DNA of 64,000 nucleotides from contig NZ_JADEVV010000015.1 in the NCBI RefSeq assembly GCF_015207985.1, positions 1 to 64,000 of the forward strand. Direction: 5' to 3'. The stretch is from Synechocystis salina LEGE 00031 (GTDB lineage Bacteria; Cyanobacteriota; Cyanobacteriia; Cyanobacteriales; Microcystaceae). This document shows positions 18,366-28,586 of the stretch, piece by piece. The first letter of the stretch is position 1. The number at the start of each line of letters is the position of its first letter. The translations under genes and the position numbers were made by a program. The notes below the pieces were generated by a model that saw only the letters and a list, made by a program, of their open reading frames with translations, was not told the origin of the DNA and searched no databases.

Positions 18366-18941
18366 ATGAAACTGTTAATTCAGGGCAATAATATCACAGT
18401 TACTGAAGCGATTCATGATTACGTGGAAGAAAAAGTCGAGAGAGCAGTTAAACATTTTCAAAATCTAACTACCAAAGTTGATGTTCATCTTTCCGTGGCC
18501 CGCAACGCCCGCATTACTAACAAACATAAGGCGGAAGTAACGGTCTATGCCAACGGTACAGTGATCCGAGCCCAGGAAGGCAGTGAAAATCTTTACGCAA
18601 GCATTGATTTGGTGGCCGATAAAATTGCCCGTCAATTGCGGAAATATAAAGAACGTATCCAAGATAAGCAACATGGCAATGTCAAAACTAGCGAAATTGT
18701 TGAAGACAAGCCGGTGGAAGCAAATCTAATTGGCGATCGGGCTCCCGAATTACCGTCGGAAGTGTTGCGGATGAAATATTTTGCCATGCCCCCCATGGCC
18801 ATTGAAGAAGCCCTGGAACAGCTACAGTTGGTGGACCATGACTTTTACATGTTCCGCAATAAGGACACCGATGAAATTAACGTCATCTACATCCGTAACC
18901 ATGGCGGCTATGGCGTTATTCAGCCCCACCAAGCCAACTAG
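18366..18941 (+). CDS. lrtA: Long-form ribosome hibernation factor LrtA
   Basis: Homologue of long HPF, the light-repressed transcript A protein, which dimerises 70S ribosomes in the dark or under starvation. The 191-residue protein starts [27 protein letters not shown], giving the HPF beta-alpha-beta domain (residues 1-100) that binds the 30S A/P region. A linker follows, and then the C-terminal dimerisation domain with [35 protein letters not shown] precedes the ATG at 18366 by a good spacing, so the longer open frame to 18270 is rejected. A strong terminator follows. Confidence 0.94.
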   Translation: MKLLIQGNNITVTEAIHDYVEEKVERAVKHFQNLTTKVDVHLSVARNARITNKHKAEVTVYANGTVIRAQEGSENLYASIDLVADKIARQLRKYKERIQDKQHGNVKTSEIVEDKPVEANLIGDRAPELPSEVLRMKYFAMPPMAIEEALEQLQLVDHDFYMFRNKDTDEINVIYIRNHGGYGVIQPHQAN

Positions 18942-18972
18942 TTACTGACTGAAACTTAACTTCAAATAAAGC

Positions 18973-19003
18973 AAGGATGGGTCCGAAAGGCCTATCCTTT
19001 TTT
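18973..19003 (+). terminator. Rho-independent terminator of lrtA
   Basis: An ~11-bp stem from AAGGATGGGTC to GGCCTATCCTT encloses a CGAAA loop and is followed by a run of T. It starts 32 bp after the lrtA stop. Confidence 0.85.
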
Positions 19004-19140
19004 GTTGTCCAAAAACTTTATTCCGTGGCCCCCTCAAATAAAAGCCCCCGGGCTTCATGCTGTGAGTAACAACTAAGCTAACCCAGGGGAATAAACACAC
19101 TTAAGAGGTACGATCCAGCAGTATGGCGACTAAATAGAAT

Positions 19141-21345
19141 CTAGCGACTACGGGGTAACAAGGCCACAGGATTGACGGCATTAGTTCCGCCTACCCGAAT
19201 TTCAAAGTGGAGGTGGGGCCCGGTACTGCGGCCAGTGCTCCCCATTTCCGCAATTTGTTGACCTTGTTCAACGTATTCTCCCCGACGCACCAACAAACGG
19301 TTGTTATGGGCATAGTAGGTAACACTGCCATCACCATGGCGAATTTTAACCAAATTACCAAAACCGCCGGAGTTCCAACCAGAAAAGACCACTTCTCCAG
19401 AGGCCGCCGCCATGATAGGGGTGCCAATGGGGGCGGCAATATCAATGCCGCGGTGCATGCGGCCCCAACGGGGACCAAAACCAGAAGTGAAGACTCCCTT
19501 AGCGGGCCAGATATAGCCATTAAACTGGGCTGGGCCGCGGGGAAAATCAGGAGTACTCAAGCCCGGCAACTCGGGGCTGACTTCCTGGATAACCGGAATC
19601 TGAATACTGTCGTTGTAGCCCTGCACTGGGCTAGGGGCAGCACCGATAATTTGGGACTGGCCAACGGAAGTAGAAAACTGACTCCTCTGTCCCTGGGGAG
19701 AATATTGCCGTTGTAATTGGGCTAAATCTTGCCGGGGCTGGTTGAACTTGACAGGTAGGGCTTGGGGGGAACGGGCTTGCCAATCAGGAACCGCTTCGTT
19801 GTTAACTTGGCGAGCAACGGTCACGGCCCTTTGGGGTACCATCGGAGTTCTGGTCGGTTGGGTTTGATTGAGCTGGGTTACCTCTGCTTTTAGCTGGGTT
19901 TGGTATTGGGCTTCCGGCTCCTCCTGGGCTCTGGCTACCATTGTTTGGGCCGTCGGCTGGGTAGAAACAAAGCTAGGTAAGCTGGGGGTCACAGATTCCG
20001 GCACTGCCGCTACGGTAGTGGGAGGGGGAATGACCAAAATCTGCTCTGCTTTGATCTCGTCAGGATTACTCAGACCATTTGCTTGTTGGATTTTTTCCGG
20101 CTGAATGTCGTGGCTGCGGGCAATCTGACTGAGGGTGTCCCCTGGCTTAACTTGGTAGGATATTTGCCCATCAACATCGGGAGTAACTGTAGGAGTCGAG
20201 GGTAATGCTGCAATGGCAGGGGAAGTTTCCAGCACGACCGGAGTACCGGGCAATGCAGGCTGGGCCACGATCGCCGGGGTTGTTTCGGGGGGAATAACGG
20301 CGATCGCCACGGGCTGGTCAATGTTCAACGCCGTTTGCACTGGTTGGGCCGGCTGGGCCATACCATTCTGACGCAAATTATCTAAGGAAATATCTTCCCC
20401 AGAGGCTAAGGATTCATCTTGCCGTTGGGCTTTACTGGGAGCTGGGGCCACAGCGGGGAGAGTAGGCACGGGCATAGATTGGGGATTGGCCGGGCTGGAG
20501 CTAGGCTGAACTTCAATGGCGGTAAACTCTTCCGGCGCTACCACGGCAATGGGAATGGGGCGATCGCCATGGGCGGCAGCGGCCACTTCTACGGGGCTGG
20601 GCAGGGAAGCTTTTGTATCGAGCTTAATGCCTGCATCTTCAGCGGTACTTTTAATTCTTTGGGAAGTTAACTTTTCTTCCAACGGTTCAACGACGGTGCC
20701 CTGCATCGGGCGACTCACATCGGCAACTAAAGTTTGGGCCTTGGGCTTAACGGCAATGGTATTAGCGGTGCTGGAAGACTGACCGGGAGCTAAGGATGAA
20801 GAGACAACCAGGGAATCAGTCTGCTCCAGGGGAGCTAGGGGCGGAATAGTGGCAGCAGGAGCTTGGTCGTTGGCCGCTTTTACTGAAGAACTAGGTCTGG
20901 GAATACTAAGTACTTGTCCTGCCTGCAACGCCGTATCAGTGCTGATGCTATTGGCCAGGGCAATGGCTTTGGCGTCCACTTGAAAAGCTTGACTAATTTG
21001 CCAAAGGGACTCACCTTCTTTGACTTGGTGCTTCAGGGAAGGGGACGCCAGCACGGACTCAGTGGGGGAGCCATGGGATTGGTCTAGGGATAAGTTACTC
21101 ACCGCAGCCAAGGGGGAGTTGCCAGAACTGGTGGCGGCGGTGGCGGTTTGGGAAAACAACATCCCCGTTGCTCCCATGGAAACAGCTAAACCCACCATTG
21201 CAGCAGAGCGGCGAACCCGACGGTATCCTTCGCCCAGGGGCACAGTACCCTCTTGTTTAGTGCTTCCATCATAGGAACTAGTCTCCATCGAAGGGGATGA
21301 ACACGAGGGAAAAAATGTCGCCGGTTGATTGAGTACGTCTTTCAA
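19141..21345 (-). CDS. LysM/M23 envelope peptidase (NlpD type)
   Basis: A 734-residue envelope protein that likely cleaves peptidoglycan crosslinks or activates amidases. Visible in order: a membrane/signal segment near residues 48-72 (AAMVGLAVSMGATGMLFS); LysM 1 (~110-150, VKEGESLWQISQAF); a long Pro/Ala/Val-rich linker; LysM 2 (~395-440, VKPGDTLSQIARSH); and a C-terminal M23 domain with GRMHRGIDIAAPIG and TGPHLHFEIR, carrying the zinc-binding H-x3-D and HxH. Initiation is at TTG (21345): AAGGAGG sits 6 nt upstream, and no ATG is nearby. Confidence 0.88.
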   Translation of the reverse strand: MKDVLNQPATFFPSCSSPSMETSSYDGSTKQEGTVPLGEGYRRVRRSAAMVGLAVSMGATGMLFSQTATAATSSGNSPLAAVSNLSLDQSHGSPTESVLASPSLKHQVKEGESLWQISQAFQVDAKAIALANSISTDTALQAGQVLSIPRPSSSVKAANDQAPAATIPPLAPLEQTDSLVVSSSLAPGQSSSTANTIAVKPKAQTLVADVSRPMQGTVVEPLEEKLTSQRIKSTAEDAGIKLDTKASLPSPVEVAAAAHGDRPIPIAVVAPEEFTAIEVQPSSSPANPQSMPVPTLPAVAPAPSKAQRQDESLASGEDISLDNLRQNGMAQPAQPVQTALNIDQPVAIAVIPPETTPAIVAQPALPGTPVVLETSPAIAALPSTPTVTPDVDGQISYQVKPGDTLSQIARSHDIQPEKIQQANGLSNPDEIKAEQILVIPPPTTVAAVPESVTPSLPSFVSTQPTAQTMVARAQEEPEAQYQTQLKAEVTQLNQTQPTRTPMVPQRAVTVARQVNNEAVPDWQARSPQALPVKFNQPRQDLAQLQRQYSPQGQRSQFSTSVGQSQIIGAAPSPVQGYNDSIQIPVIQEVSPELPGLSTPDFPRGPAQFNGYIWPAKGVFTSGFGPRWGRMHRGIDIAAPIGTPIMAAASGEVVFSGWNSGGFGNLVKIRHGDGSVTYYAHNNRLLVRRGEYVEQGQQIAEMGSTGRSTGPHLHFEIRVGGTNAVNPVALLPRSR

Positions 21346-21853
21346 GAAGAACCTCCTTGTGTGTGAATGAGCCTAAAACCTAGAGCTAGATTGTTAGACC
21401 GCCACAGCCATTTCAGGTTTGATGGGAGATTAAATTCCACGACTGAATCTGACTGAGCCAATATACCTAATGAAGAATGAAGACTGCTAAGAAAGATTAA
21501 CCTGCTTTCAATGATTCGACAAGCTGGTAGAAATTCCTGTTTTTACAGAGTTGTGAAAAATAGTAACGAATTTAGATCAGTGGTTAACTGACCCCCTAGA
21601 CGTAGGTCTCCGCTTTTTGTTTCTGGCAAATTTCCTTACCCTGCCAAGCTTTTTCCCTAGCTGCTTTGCCTACTTTTCTCGGAAAAAATCCCCCGGCGAT
21701 CGCCTAGAACCATCAGTTCTAGGTCTATTTTTAATCAGAAATTTTAATTGAATCGAGACCTTGGCTAATTCGCTCCAGCCATCACAATTTCTTATCAGTT
21801 CATTAGTTCGATTTTGTCACTTTTGCCCCATCCCATTGCAGTGGCAGAGCTTC
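21346..21853. other. Intergenic region upstream of the LysM/M23 gene
   Basis: About 500 bp holding the promoter and leader of the leftward LysM/M23 gene and the 3' flank of trmL. It contains one HIP1 site near 21695 and no ORF I can support. No terminator with a clear T-run was identified. Confidence 0.4.
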
Positions 21854-22315
21854 CTAACCAAGACTGCGTAACTGTCGCCTGGCCTCAAACAGGGCGATGG
21901 CGGTGCTGGAGGCTAAATTCAAGCTCCTCACCTCACAGTGGGGCATGGGAATGCAAAGTAACTGGGTCGATAAATCCCGCATCATCTGGGGTAAACCATC
22001 TGTTTCACTGCCCATCATCAGCCAATCCGTGGGCTGGTAAGTATAGTCCCAAAAATTAACCGTGCCAGTGACGCTAAAACCGAGCAGGTTACCCCCCTGG
22101 GTACGCCAATGGGCAATAAATTCTTCGCAACTATTGTGATAATGGAGGTCAACATAGGGCCAATAGTCTAATCCTGCCCGTTTGAGATAGCGATCGCCTA
22201 GTTCAAAACCCAGGGGGCCGACCAAATGTAATTCTGTCCCAGTGGCGGCACAAGTTCGGGCGATATTGCCAGTATTGGGGGGTATTTGGGGATTAACTAG
22301 GACAACTTTCACCAT
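21854..22315 (-). CDS. trmL: tRNA (cytidine/uridine-2'-O-)-methyltransferase TrmL
   Basis: A SPOUT-class methyltransferase for the wobble base of tRNA-Leu. The 153-residue protein has NPQIPPNTGNIARTCAATG at the N-terminus, the conserved MMGSETDGLPQMM loop, and the C-terminal knot segment IPMPHCEVRSLNLASSTAIALFEA, which binds SAM. The length is exactly that of the stand-alone TrmL family. Confidence 0.93.
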   Translation of the reverse strand: MVKVVLVNPQIPPNTGNIARTCAATGTELHLVGPLGFELGDRYLKRAGLDYWPYVDLHYHNSCEEFIAHWRTQGGNLLGFSVTGTVNFWDYTYQPTDWLMMGSETDGLPQMMRDLSTQLLCIPMPHCEVRSLNLASSTAIALFEARRQLRSLG

Positions 22316-22473
22316 AAAGGTTATTTTTGCGGGATTTAATCAGGATTTATGCGAAAAATGGTCAGAAATATTTTCCCATGTCAGTGATGGAGATCACAAA
22401 CTATCGATAAACAACAGTTATTAAACTGTCCCCTCGGCAAAAGTTTATGATTTTTTATCAGCTACTGAGGCCA

Positions 22474-23643
22474 TCAGACTAAACTCAGTATTTCATCCCG
22501 GGCTTTGGTTAGGGGTAAACAGAGGTCCTGGGCCAGCATGGCTTCCTCCGTCTCCGTTTGGAGAATCGCCTCCTGGACAATGGTTTGGGTACTTTTACCC
22601 CGTTCATATTGGCTCAGCCATTGTTGGGCCATGTTGCCTTCCCGCAGAATTTTCAACAATGGGGGCAAAAAGCAAGCAAAGCCTTGGTATTTAGCTTCCG
22701 GCTGTACGGACTGGTATAACTCCTCAATCCATTCCCTGGCGGCGATCGCCCGGCCATCTCGCCAATGGTGCAGGGTACTGTGCAAACTACCGACGGCGGC
22801 ATCCATTTCGTTTTGATCCGCTAGGGTCAGCAATTCTGAGGGGGTAAGCTGGCTTTGCTGAAGGGGGTCTAGGGTGGGGTCAGCCAGCATTTGTTGTAAA
22901 CGGGCCTCCAGTAGGGCCACGATCGCCAAAAGAGAAAGGGGGTTAGTGACCAAATCGCAGATCCGTAACTCCAAACGGTTCAGGTTATGGGGTCGATTAT
23001 CGCCGTTGGGACGCACCGCTGACCAAAGATGGCGGACATTTTGCATAGTGCCCAGGGTCAATTGCTCCTCTGTCCATTGCACAAAATGGGCATGGCTCGT
23101 AAACAGGGGCACTTCCTGGGGGGTTTTGGGGAACATCTGCCAACGACTGGAATGGTAGCCGGTTACCTGGCCATTTAAAAAAGGGGAAGAGGCACTAAGG
23201 GCCAAATATAGAGGTGCTTCCATCCGCACCAAACGACAGGCCCGCATCAACTCCTCCACGTCCCCAATGCCGATATTAATGTGAATACTGGCGGTGACCA
23301 CCTGGGTGCCGTAGGTCTGTTCGATGTAAGTGTGGTAGGGATTTTGGGGGTCAGAACGGTAAAAGGTGTCCGTCCCCCCCAGGGCCAGGCAACTGCCTGG
23401 TATTAAAGTGTAGTCTTGCCCCAATTGACTGAGGTAATGGCGCAATTGGCGACGGGGCTGGAGGATGGCACACAACAGGCGATCATAGCTATTTATAGGG
23501 GGCGTAGTGTATTCCACATTGCGGCTGTCCGGCTCCCGCACAAATCCACTTAAATCCCGCACAATGCGATCGGAAAGCCCCACAATCTCCCCGGTCTTCT
23601 TGCCGGTATAGATTTCGACTTCTAACCCTTTAGTCAACTGCAC
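22474..23643 (-). CDS. gshA: Glutamate-cysteine ligase (cyanobacterial GshA)
   Basis: Forms gamma-glutamylcysteine, the first step of glutathione synthesis. The 389-residue protein carries GLEVEIYTGKKTGEIVGLSDRI, the EPDSRNVEYTTPP acidic motif, and INIGIGDVEELMRACR, all typical of the GCS2-type cyanobacterial enzyme. Two GTG codons can start it. I choose 23643 because AAAGAGG lies just ahead of it; the upstream GTG at 23682 lacks such a signal. Confidence 0.85.
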   Translation of the reverse strand: MQLTKGLEVEIYTGKKTGEIVGLSDRIVRDLSGFVREPDSRNVEYTTPPINSYDRLLCAILQPRRQLRHYLSQLGQDYTLIPGSCLALGGTDTFYRSDPQNPYHTYIEQTYGTQVVTASIHINIGIGDVEELMRACRLVRMEAPLYLALSASSPFLNGQVTGYHSSRWQMFPKTPQEVPLFTSHAHFVQWTEEQLTLGTMQNVRHLWSAVRPNGDNRPHNLNRLELRICDLVTNPLSLLAIVALLEARLQQMLADPTLDPLQQSQLTPSELLTLADQNEMDAAVGSLHSTLHHWRDGRAIAAREWIEELYQSVQPEAKYQGFACFLPPLLKILREGNMAQQWLSQYERGKSTQTIVQEAILQTETEEAMLAQDLCLPLTKARDEILSLV

Positions 23644-23750
23644 TGCACTCGCCTCTTTAAAATTAATTGGGGGGAAGACCACCAGGAAACAGTAAATACG
23701 GAAAGGCGCTGAAAATAAATCACCACTCCGCTTTCCTAGTATCTCACCGC

Positions 23751-24512
23751 CTACCCCGCCAGGGCTAACAACTCTTCCGTTAACTCAAAGTTGCTCGTGA
23801 CCGATTGCACATCGTCCAAGAATTCTAGCGTTTCAATCATTTGCATAAGGGCTTTGGCCTGGTCTGGGTCAGCAATTTCCATGGTGTTTTCCGGCAACCA
23901 ACGCAGTTCCGTCTCTGCAATGGCAAAGCCATGGTTCTGTAACACTTGGTTGAGGCTTTCCAGTTGACTTACCTCACTGAAAACTTCCACACCGCCCCCA
24001 TCTTCCTCGTCTAGCCATTCGTAACGTTCCCCTTCCCCCTCCAGCAAAGCTTCCAGCAATTTTTCCTCCTCCAGTTCCCCCTCCAAGCGAATTACTCCTT
24101 TTTTGCTAAACATCCAACTGACACAACCGGTTTCCCCCAAATTCCCCCCTTTTTTGCTGAACGCCGCCCGTAGATCCGCCGCCGTACGGTTGCGATTATC
24201 GGTGAGGGCTTCAATTAACACCGCTACTCCCCCTGGGCCATAGCCTTCATAGCGCATTTCTTCGTAGTTACTTTCTCCATCTTCATAGGTTCCGGCCCCC
24301 TTGGCGATCGCCCGGTCGATGCTGTCATTGGGAACCCCTGCGGCCCTAGCTTTTTCAATGGCTGTCCGCAGTTGAAAGTTGCCCGCCGGATCCGGGATAC
24401 CTTGGCGAGCGGCCACAATGATGGCCCTGGATAATTGGGTGGTGGTTTTACCTTTTTGGGCATCCACCCTTGCTTTTTGTCGTTTAATACTTTGCCATTT
24501 ACGACCGCCCAT
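23751..24512 (-). CDS. yebC: YebC/PmpR family protein
   Basis: A 253-residue member of the YebC/TACO1 family, described as transcription regulators and, more recently, as factors relieving ribosome stalling. The N-terminal block GGRKWQSIKRQKARVDAQKGK is diagnostic. Other motifs are AARQGIPDPAGNFQLRTAIEKA, NDSIDRAIAKGAG and YEGYGPGGVAVLIEALTDNRNRT. The length is normal. It lies upstream of gshA on the same strand, with a 107-bp gap. Confidence 0.93.
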   Translation of the reverse strand: MGGRKWQSIKRQKARVDAQKGKTTTQLSRAIIVAARQGIPDPAGNFQLRTAIEKARAAGVPNDSIDRAIAKGAGTYEDGESNYEEMRYEGYGPGGVAVLIEALTDNRNRTAADLRAAFSKKGGNLGETGCVSWMFSKKGVIRLEGELEEEKLLEALLEGEGERYEWLDEEDGGGVEVFSEVSQLESLNQVLQNHGFAIAETELRWLPENTMEIADPDQAKALMQMIETLEFLDDVQSVTSNFELTEELLALAG

Positions 24513-24544
24513 TGGTCATTACCGTCTAACGAACACCCCCATAA

Positions 24545-25018
24545 TTATTCCATTTCTGGGGGAGAGGAAGAAACAGAGGTGGGGATTTCCTCCTCATCCT
24601 CGATCATGCCAGGGTCAATGAGGGTAATATCAAATTGTTCGTTACCCGGAATAGTGCCAAATTGATCCCGACGGCGGTACTCGTAGCGCACGGAGACCTG
24701 GGGACCCATGACAATTTCGTCTCCAGTCTGGATGGTATGTTCTTGTCTTTTTTTGCCGTTGATCATCAAACCATTAACACTACTCTGCCCATCTTCATCG
24801 CCGTCAATAATCCGGTAAGCCGCCTGAACATCTTCGGAGGATTTACGCACCAGCACCGCATGGATACGGGAAACAAATTGGGATTTGATGCGGATGTCGG
24901 CCCTTGGCGATCGCCCGATGGTATAGAAGGTTTCAGTTAGTAAAACTTCCCGACGGCCACCGTCATCTGAAATGATCAGAACGTGCTCTTGCAGGGGTTT
25001 TGCCGAGGGATCAGACAT
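24545..25018 (-). CDS. FHA domain protein
   Basis: A 157-residue phosphothreonine-reading protein. The forkhead-associated core is FYTIGRSPRADIRIKSQFVSRIHA, with the conserved GR, S and H, followed by GQSSVNGLMINGKK. The acidic, serine-rich tail EDEEEIPTSVSSSPPEME is probably flexible. The ATG at 25018 is a better start than the one at 25039, which adds a hydrophobic FFFPLA run. Partner kinases are unknown; Ser/Thr kinase genes such as the one at 28768 are candidates only by class. Confidence 0.82.
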   Translation of the reverse strand: MSDPSAKPLQEHVLIISDDGGRREVLLTETFYTIGRSPRADIRIKSQFVSRIHAVLVRKSSEDVQAAYRIIDGDEDGQSSVNGLMINGKKRQEHTIQTGDEIVMGPQVSVRYEYRRRDQFGTIPGNEQFDITLIDPGMIEDEEEIPTSVSSSPPEME

Positions 25019-25286
25019 GGCCAAGGGAAAAAAGAACAAAGGCGGACGGTGACGGACTCACTAAACTTCCAACCCGGAGGTTAGTCTACAGCGGAAAATT
25101 GAGCAAAAGGTCAGTGACTCACCTCAATCAATATTAACCAAGCTAATCTAGCAATCCCTAGTGGTAGCTAAAAGTTGGTGCCGGCCACCCTCTGGGTCGC
25201 CCATGGTGACAACAATCAGGCTTGAACGTGTTGCCTGGGTCTTCCGGGGGGGGAGAAGTTACCAGACTACAACTTCTAGACCCCCC

Positions 25287-27629
25287 TTAGTCTCGATTCC
25301 GTTCTGGGGCAGAGGAAAACTGGTACCGCAAGCTCAGGGCATTCAACACCACCACAATGGAGCTACTGGCCATCATAGCGGCGGCGATCGCCGGAGTCAG
25401 CACAATGGCAAAACTAGGCAAAAACGCCCCAGCGGCCAGGGGCACAGCCACCAGATTGTAACCTAGGGCCCAAAGTAGATTCTGCTTGATTTTAGCCACT
25501 GTGGCACGACTTAGGGTCAAGGCTTTGAGCACATCGGACAATTGGGAGCGCATTAACACCACATCCGCCGTTTCCATGGCCACCGCCGTTGCCCCGGAGA
25601 GGGAAATGCCCACATTGGCCTGGGCTAGGGCTGGAGCATCATTGATACCGTCCCCCACCATAGCCACCACTGAGGCCGGATCTAACCCTTGCATTGCCTT
25701 AATTTTAGCCACCTTGGCCTGGGGTGTCATCTGGGCCTGGAATTCTGCAATGCCCACCTCCATGGCGATCGCCTCGGCGATGGTGGGATGGTCACCGGTT
25801 AACAATAGGGGAGTAATACCCCAATGTTTCAGTTGGGCAATGGTGGCCTTAGCTTCCGGGCGGAGGGTATCCTGCAGGGCTAAAAATCCTTGCAACTGTT
25901 GATTGCGGGCCACAAAAATAACCGTTTTTCCCTGGTTACGTAGTTGATCCACCTCTGTTTGCCATTGGGAGTGCCACATTACTCCCTTTTCCATGAGCCA
26001 TTGTTGATTCCCCACCAATAGGAGATCGCCTTGGTACCAACCTTGAACCCCTTGCCCCGCTTCCGTTTCAATATTCTCCACTGGCAAAAGTTCCAGATCT
26101 TGGGCACTGGAGATTAATCCTTGGGCTAGGGGATGGCGGGTTCCCTGCTCCACCGAGGCCGCTAAGGTCAACAACTGGGCCGCTGGAATATCTATCACCG
26201 GAAACGTATCCGTTAGCTGTAAATTGCCCTGGGTGAGGGTGCCCGTTTTATCGAAGGCCATCACCGTAGTGCGCTGGAGAATTTCTAAAATGTTGCCTCC
26301 TTTGATCAGAATGCCCTGTTCAGCCCCTAAACTGGTGCCCACCAAAATTGCAGTGGGGGTGGCTAAGCCGAGGGCACAGGGACAGGCCACGACTAACACC
26401 GAAACGCTTAGTTTAAGGGCTAATAAAAGAGGAGAAAGTCCTGTGCCCGTAACCATCTGGGGGAAAAATGATTGCCCCACCGTGGTCCAAAAGGTCAACG
26501 TTCCCAAGGCGATCGCCATCACGCCATAGGCAAACCAGCCCGCCACCTGATCCGCTAACCGTTGCATGGGAGCTTTTTGGGTTTGGGCCGTTTCCACCAG
26601 TTGGATAATGCGAGCCAAGGTGGTGTCTGCCCCAATGTGGGTAGCCGCAATGGTAATGGCCCCGGACTGATTCCAAGCTCCGGCAATGACCGCGTCATCA
26701 ATTTTTTTCTCCACGGGCAGGGATTCCCCCGTCAAGAGGGACTCATCCACCAGGGTTTTTCCCGCCACTAAAATGCCGTCCACCGGAATTTTCTCTCCTG
26801 GTAACACCTGCACCCATTCCCCCACCCGCACCTGTTCCACGGGAATTTCAATGCCAGTTTCCCCTTTTGTATCTCCCCTGCCCACCAGTCTGGCTAAGGA
26901 AGGTTGCAGGGCTAACAGTTCCGTCAAAGCAGATTTAGCTTTTTGTCTGGCCTTACTTTCTAGGGTTCTGCCCAGCAGTAGCACCCCCAATAGCATCACT
27001 GGCTCATCGAAAAAACATTCCCAGCCCAACCCGGGCCAAATCCAGGCAATGCAACTGGTGAGGTAGGCACTGCCAGTACCCAGGGCCACCAAGGTATTCA
27101 TGTTGGCATGGCCAAATCGTAAACCCCGCCAACCATCGAAGAAAATTTCCCGCCCCGGTATGGCGATCGCCAAAGTAGCCAGACCCCAGTGGAATACAGG
27201 GTGATGGAAAAAGGGAATCATGGGGCCACCGAAATGGCTCAGATGGCCCAGTGCCGATAGGAGCAGTAACACCAGGGCAATGGCCAAGCCCCAGTTAACG
27301 TTTTCTTTACTGCCGTTTTCCGCCGTTGCTAAAGCAATGCCCCCGTGGCCCTGACGAATTTGGCTGGGAAATCCCCGCTGACTCAAATGTTCGGCGATCG
27401 CCTGGGGAGTAATTTTTTCCGGAGCATAGCGTACCACCGCCACTGCTGTAACTAAATTGACGCAACTGTCTGTCACCCCGGCTAATTGACCCAATTGCCT
27501 TTCCACCGCCGCTACGCAACCCGCACACTTCATACCGCCCACATCGAGGGTTAGACTACTGGCCTGATTTTGCCCATTGTCATCGTTGTTAGTCAGGGTT
27601 GATGCAGGGGTCGGGGAAAGTTGAACCAT
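25287..27629 (-). CDS. ctaA: Copper-transporting P1B ATPase (CtaA type)
   Basis: A heavy-metal P-type ATPase that moves Cu(I) across the cytoplasmic membrane towards plastocyanin and cytochrome oxidase. The N-terminal metal-binding domain has GGMKCAGCV (C35, C38). Eight membrane segments are visible, with the CPC motif VACPCALGLATPTA. The catalytic domain has the phosphorylated aspartate in AFDKTGTLTQGN, the TGE loop SLLTGESLPVEK, the HP site RHPLAQG, and MVGDGINDAPAL. The 780-residue length is normal for the class. Synechocystis has two copper ATPases (CtaA and PacS); the choice of CtaA is by remembered similarity. Confidence 0.88.
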   Translation of the reverse strand: MVQLSPTPASTLTNNDDNGQNQASSLTLDVGGMKCAGCVAAVERQLGQLAGVTDSCVNLVTAVAVVRYAPEKITPQAIAEHLSQRGFPSQIRQGHGGIALATAENGSKENVNWGLAIALVLLLLSALGHLSHFGGPMIPFFHHPVFHWGLATLAIAIPGREIFFDGWRGLRFGHANMNTLVALGTGSAYLTSCIAWIWPGLGWECFFDEPVMLLGVLLLGRTLESKARQKAKSALTELLALQPSLARLVGRGDTKGETGIEIPVEQVRVGEWVQVLPGEKIPVDGILVAGKTLVDESLLTGESLPVEKKIDDAVIAGAWNQSGAITIAATHIGADTTLARIIQLVETAQTQKAPMQRLADQVAGWFAYGVMAIALGTLTFWTTVGQSFFPQMVTGTGLSPLLLALKLSVSVLVVACPCALGLATPTAILVGTSLGAEQGILIKGGNILEILQRTTVMAFDKTGTLTQGNLQLTDTFPVIDIPAAQLLTLAASVEQGTRHPLAQGLISSAQDLELLPVENIETEAGQGVQGWYQGDLLLVGNQQWLMEKGVMWHSQWQTEVDQLRNQGKTVIFVARNQQLQGFLALQDTLRPEAKATIAQLKHWGITPLLLTGDHPTIAEAIAMEVGIAEFQAQMTPQAKVAKIKAMQGLDPASVVAMVGDGINDAPALAQANVGISLSGATAVAMETADVVLMRSQLSDVLKALTLSRATVAKIKQNLLWALGYNLVAVPLAAGAFLPSFAIVLTPAIAAAMMASSSIVVVLNALSLRYQFSSAPERNRD

Positions 27630-27947
27630 GGTAGAGGTAATAAAGTAAACAGGGCATCAGTCCCAATCATGGGGGAATTTTTTCCACCTTACCAAGCAAT
27701 TTTGCTATCTGCCCCAGGATCGGCGATCGGACCAGCACTCCCTGTCCTTGTTAAAGTTAAAGTCCTCCATCTTGCCAATGTCTTCAATTGATCAATGGAT
27801 GGTCGCAAGTTATTTACTAAGCCCTCTTCAAAAGCCCAGAACTCCCCTTAGCAACAGCATTTATAGACAAATAATTAACCAATGGCCGTGTCAGCCTACG
27901 CCAGGGCAAGGGACTTAGATCCTAATTACTATTCAAACCAACAATGT
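27630..27947. other. Intergenic region between ctaA and the DUF3318 gene
   Basis: About 320 bp. It should hold the ctaA promoter (leftward). A 43-codon plus-strand frame from ~27780 has no family resemblance and no ribosome-binding site, so I do not call it. Nothing else is recognised. Confidence 0.35.
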
Positions 27948-28586
27948 TTAGAGAGCTTTAGCCTTTTGGGTTTTAGCTTTCATTTTGGCCGCACTTTGGC
28001 GCAAAGCCTGAAGACGGGTTTCATACTGTTTACGTTGGCGGCGATTGGGGGTTTGTTCAATTAAAGTTTTGAAAGCACTACCAAGACTTTTATAGGCATT
28101 GGGCAGGGTGTAACCAAAACGGGTAGCAAGGGTAATGGCCTTTTCGTCCGCCTCGATCGCCTCTTTGATCCGTTTGTCGCCGTTATTTTTTTGCCAGAGC
28201 CGATAGCCAGAAATGCCACATAATCCCAAGGCCAGGAGCAACAGCAATCCATCTTGCACCCACAGTTCTCCCACAGCCCCCCCTAAACCAATGGCCAGGG
28301 CCGCCATTTCCCAACCTTCCCGGGGAATGGTATCGCTCTGGACGCGGGCTACTTCGTGCCAAAACAGTAAATTCCGCTGGTCAATGGCCAGGTTTTCCCA
28401 TTTGGCCAAATCCACCTGAATTTCAATCTCATCCCGGCCCAACTCCTCCGAACGGATCAGGGGGGGGTTAACTTCGGTGCTACCTTCCACCATTACCCAA
28501 CTTTGGAGTTCCGGCGGCAGTAAACTTTTCAAGCGCCGTAGTTCACTCATTTCAGCGCGGGCCGTTGCAGAGGAGTAGGAGGTCAT
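27948..28586 (-). CDS. DUF3318 membrane protein
   Basis: A 212-residue cyanobacterial protein. The N-terminal soluble part is SELRRLKSLLPPELQSWV, then IQVDLAKWENLAIDQRNLLFWHEVARVQ, which resembles a degenerate zinc-peptidase helix. Two adjacent hydrophobic segments follow (MAALAIGLGGAVGELWV, LLLLLALGLCGISGYRLW), and then a basic coiled C-terminus ending in a Lys/Ala-rich tail. The motif order matches the DUF3318 family as I remember it. No function is known. Confidence 0.65.
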   Translation of the reverse strand: MTSYSSATARAEMSELRRLKSLLPPELQSWVMVEGSTEVNPPLIRSEELGRDEIEIQVDLAKWENLAIDQRNLLFWHEVARVQSDTIPREGWEMAALAIGLGGAVGELWVQDGLLLLLALGLCGISGYRLWQKNNGDKRIKEAIEADEKAITLATRFGYTLPNAYKSLGSAFKTLIEQTPNRRQRKQYETRLQALRQSAAKMKAKTQKAKAL

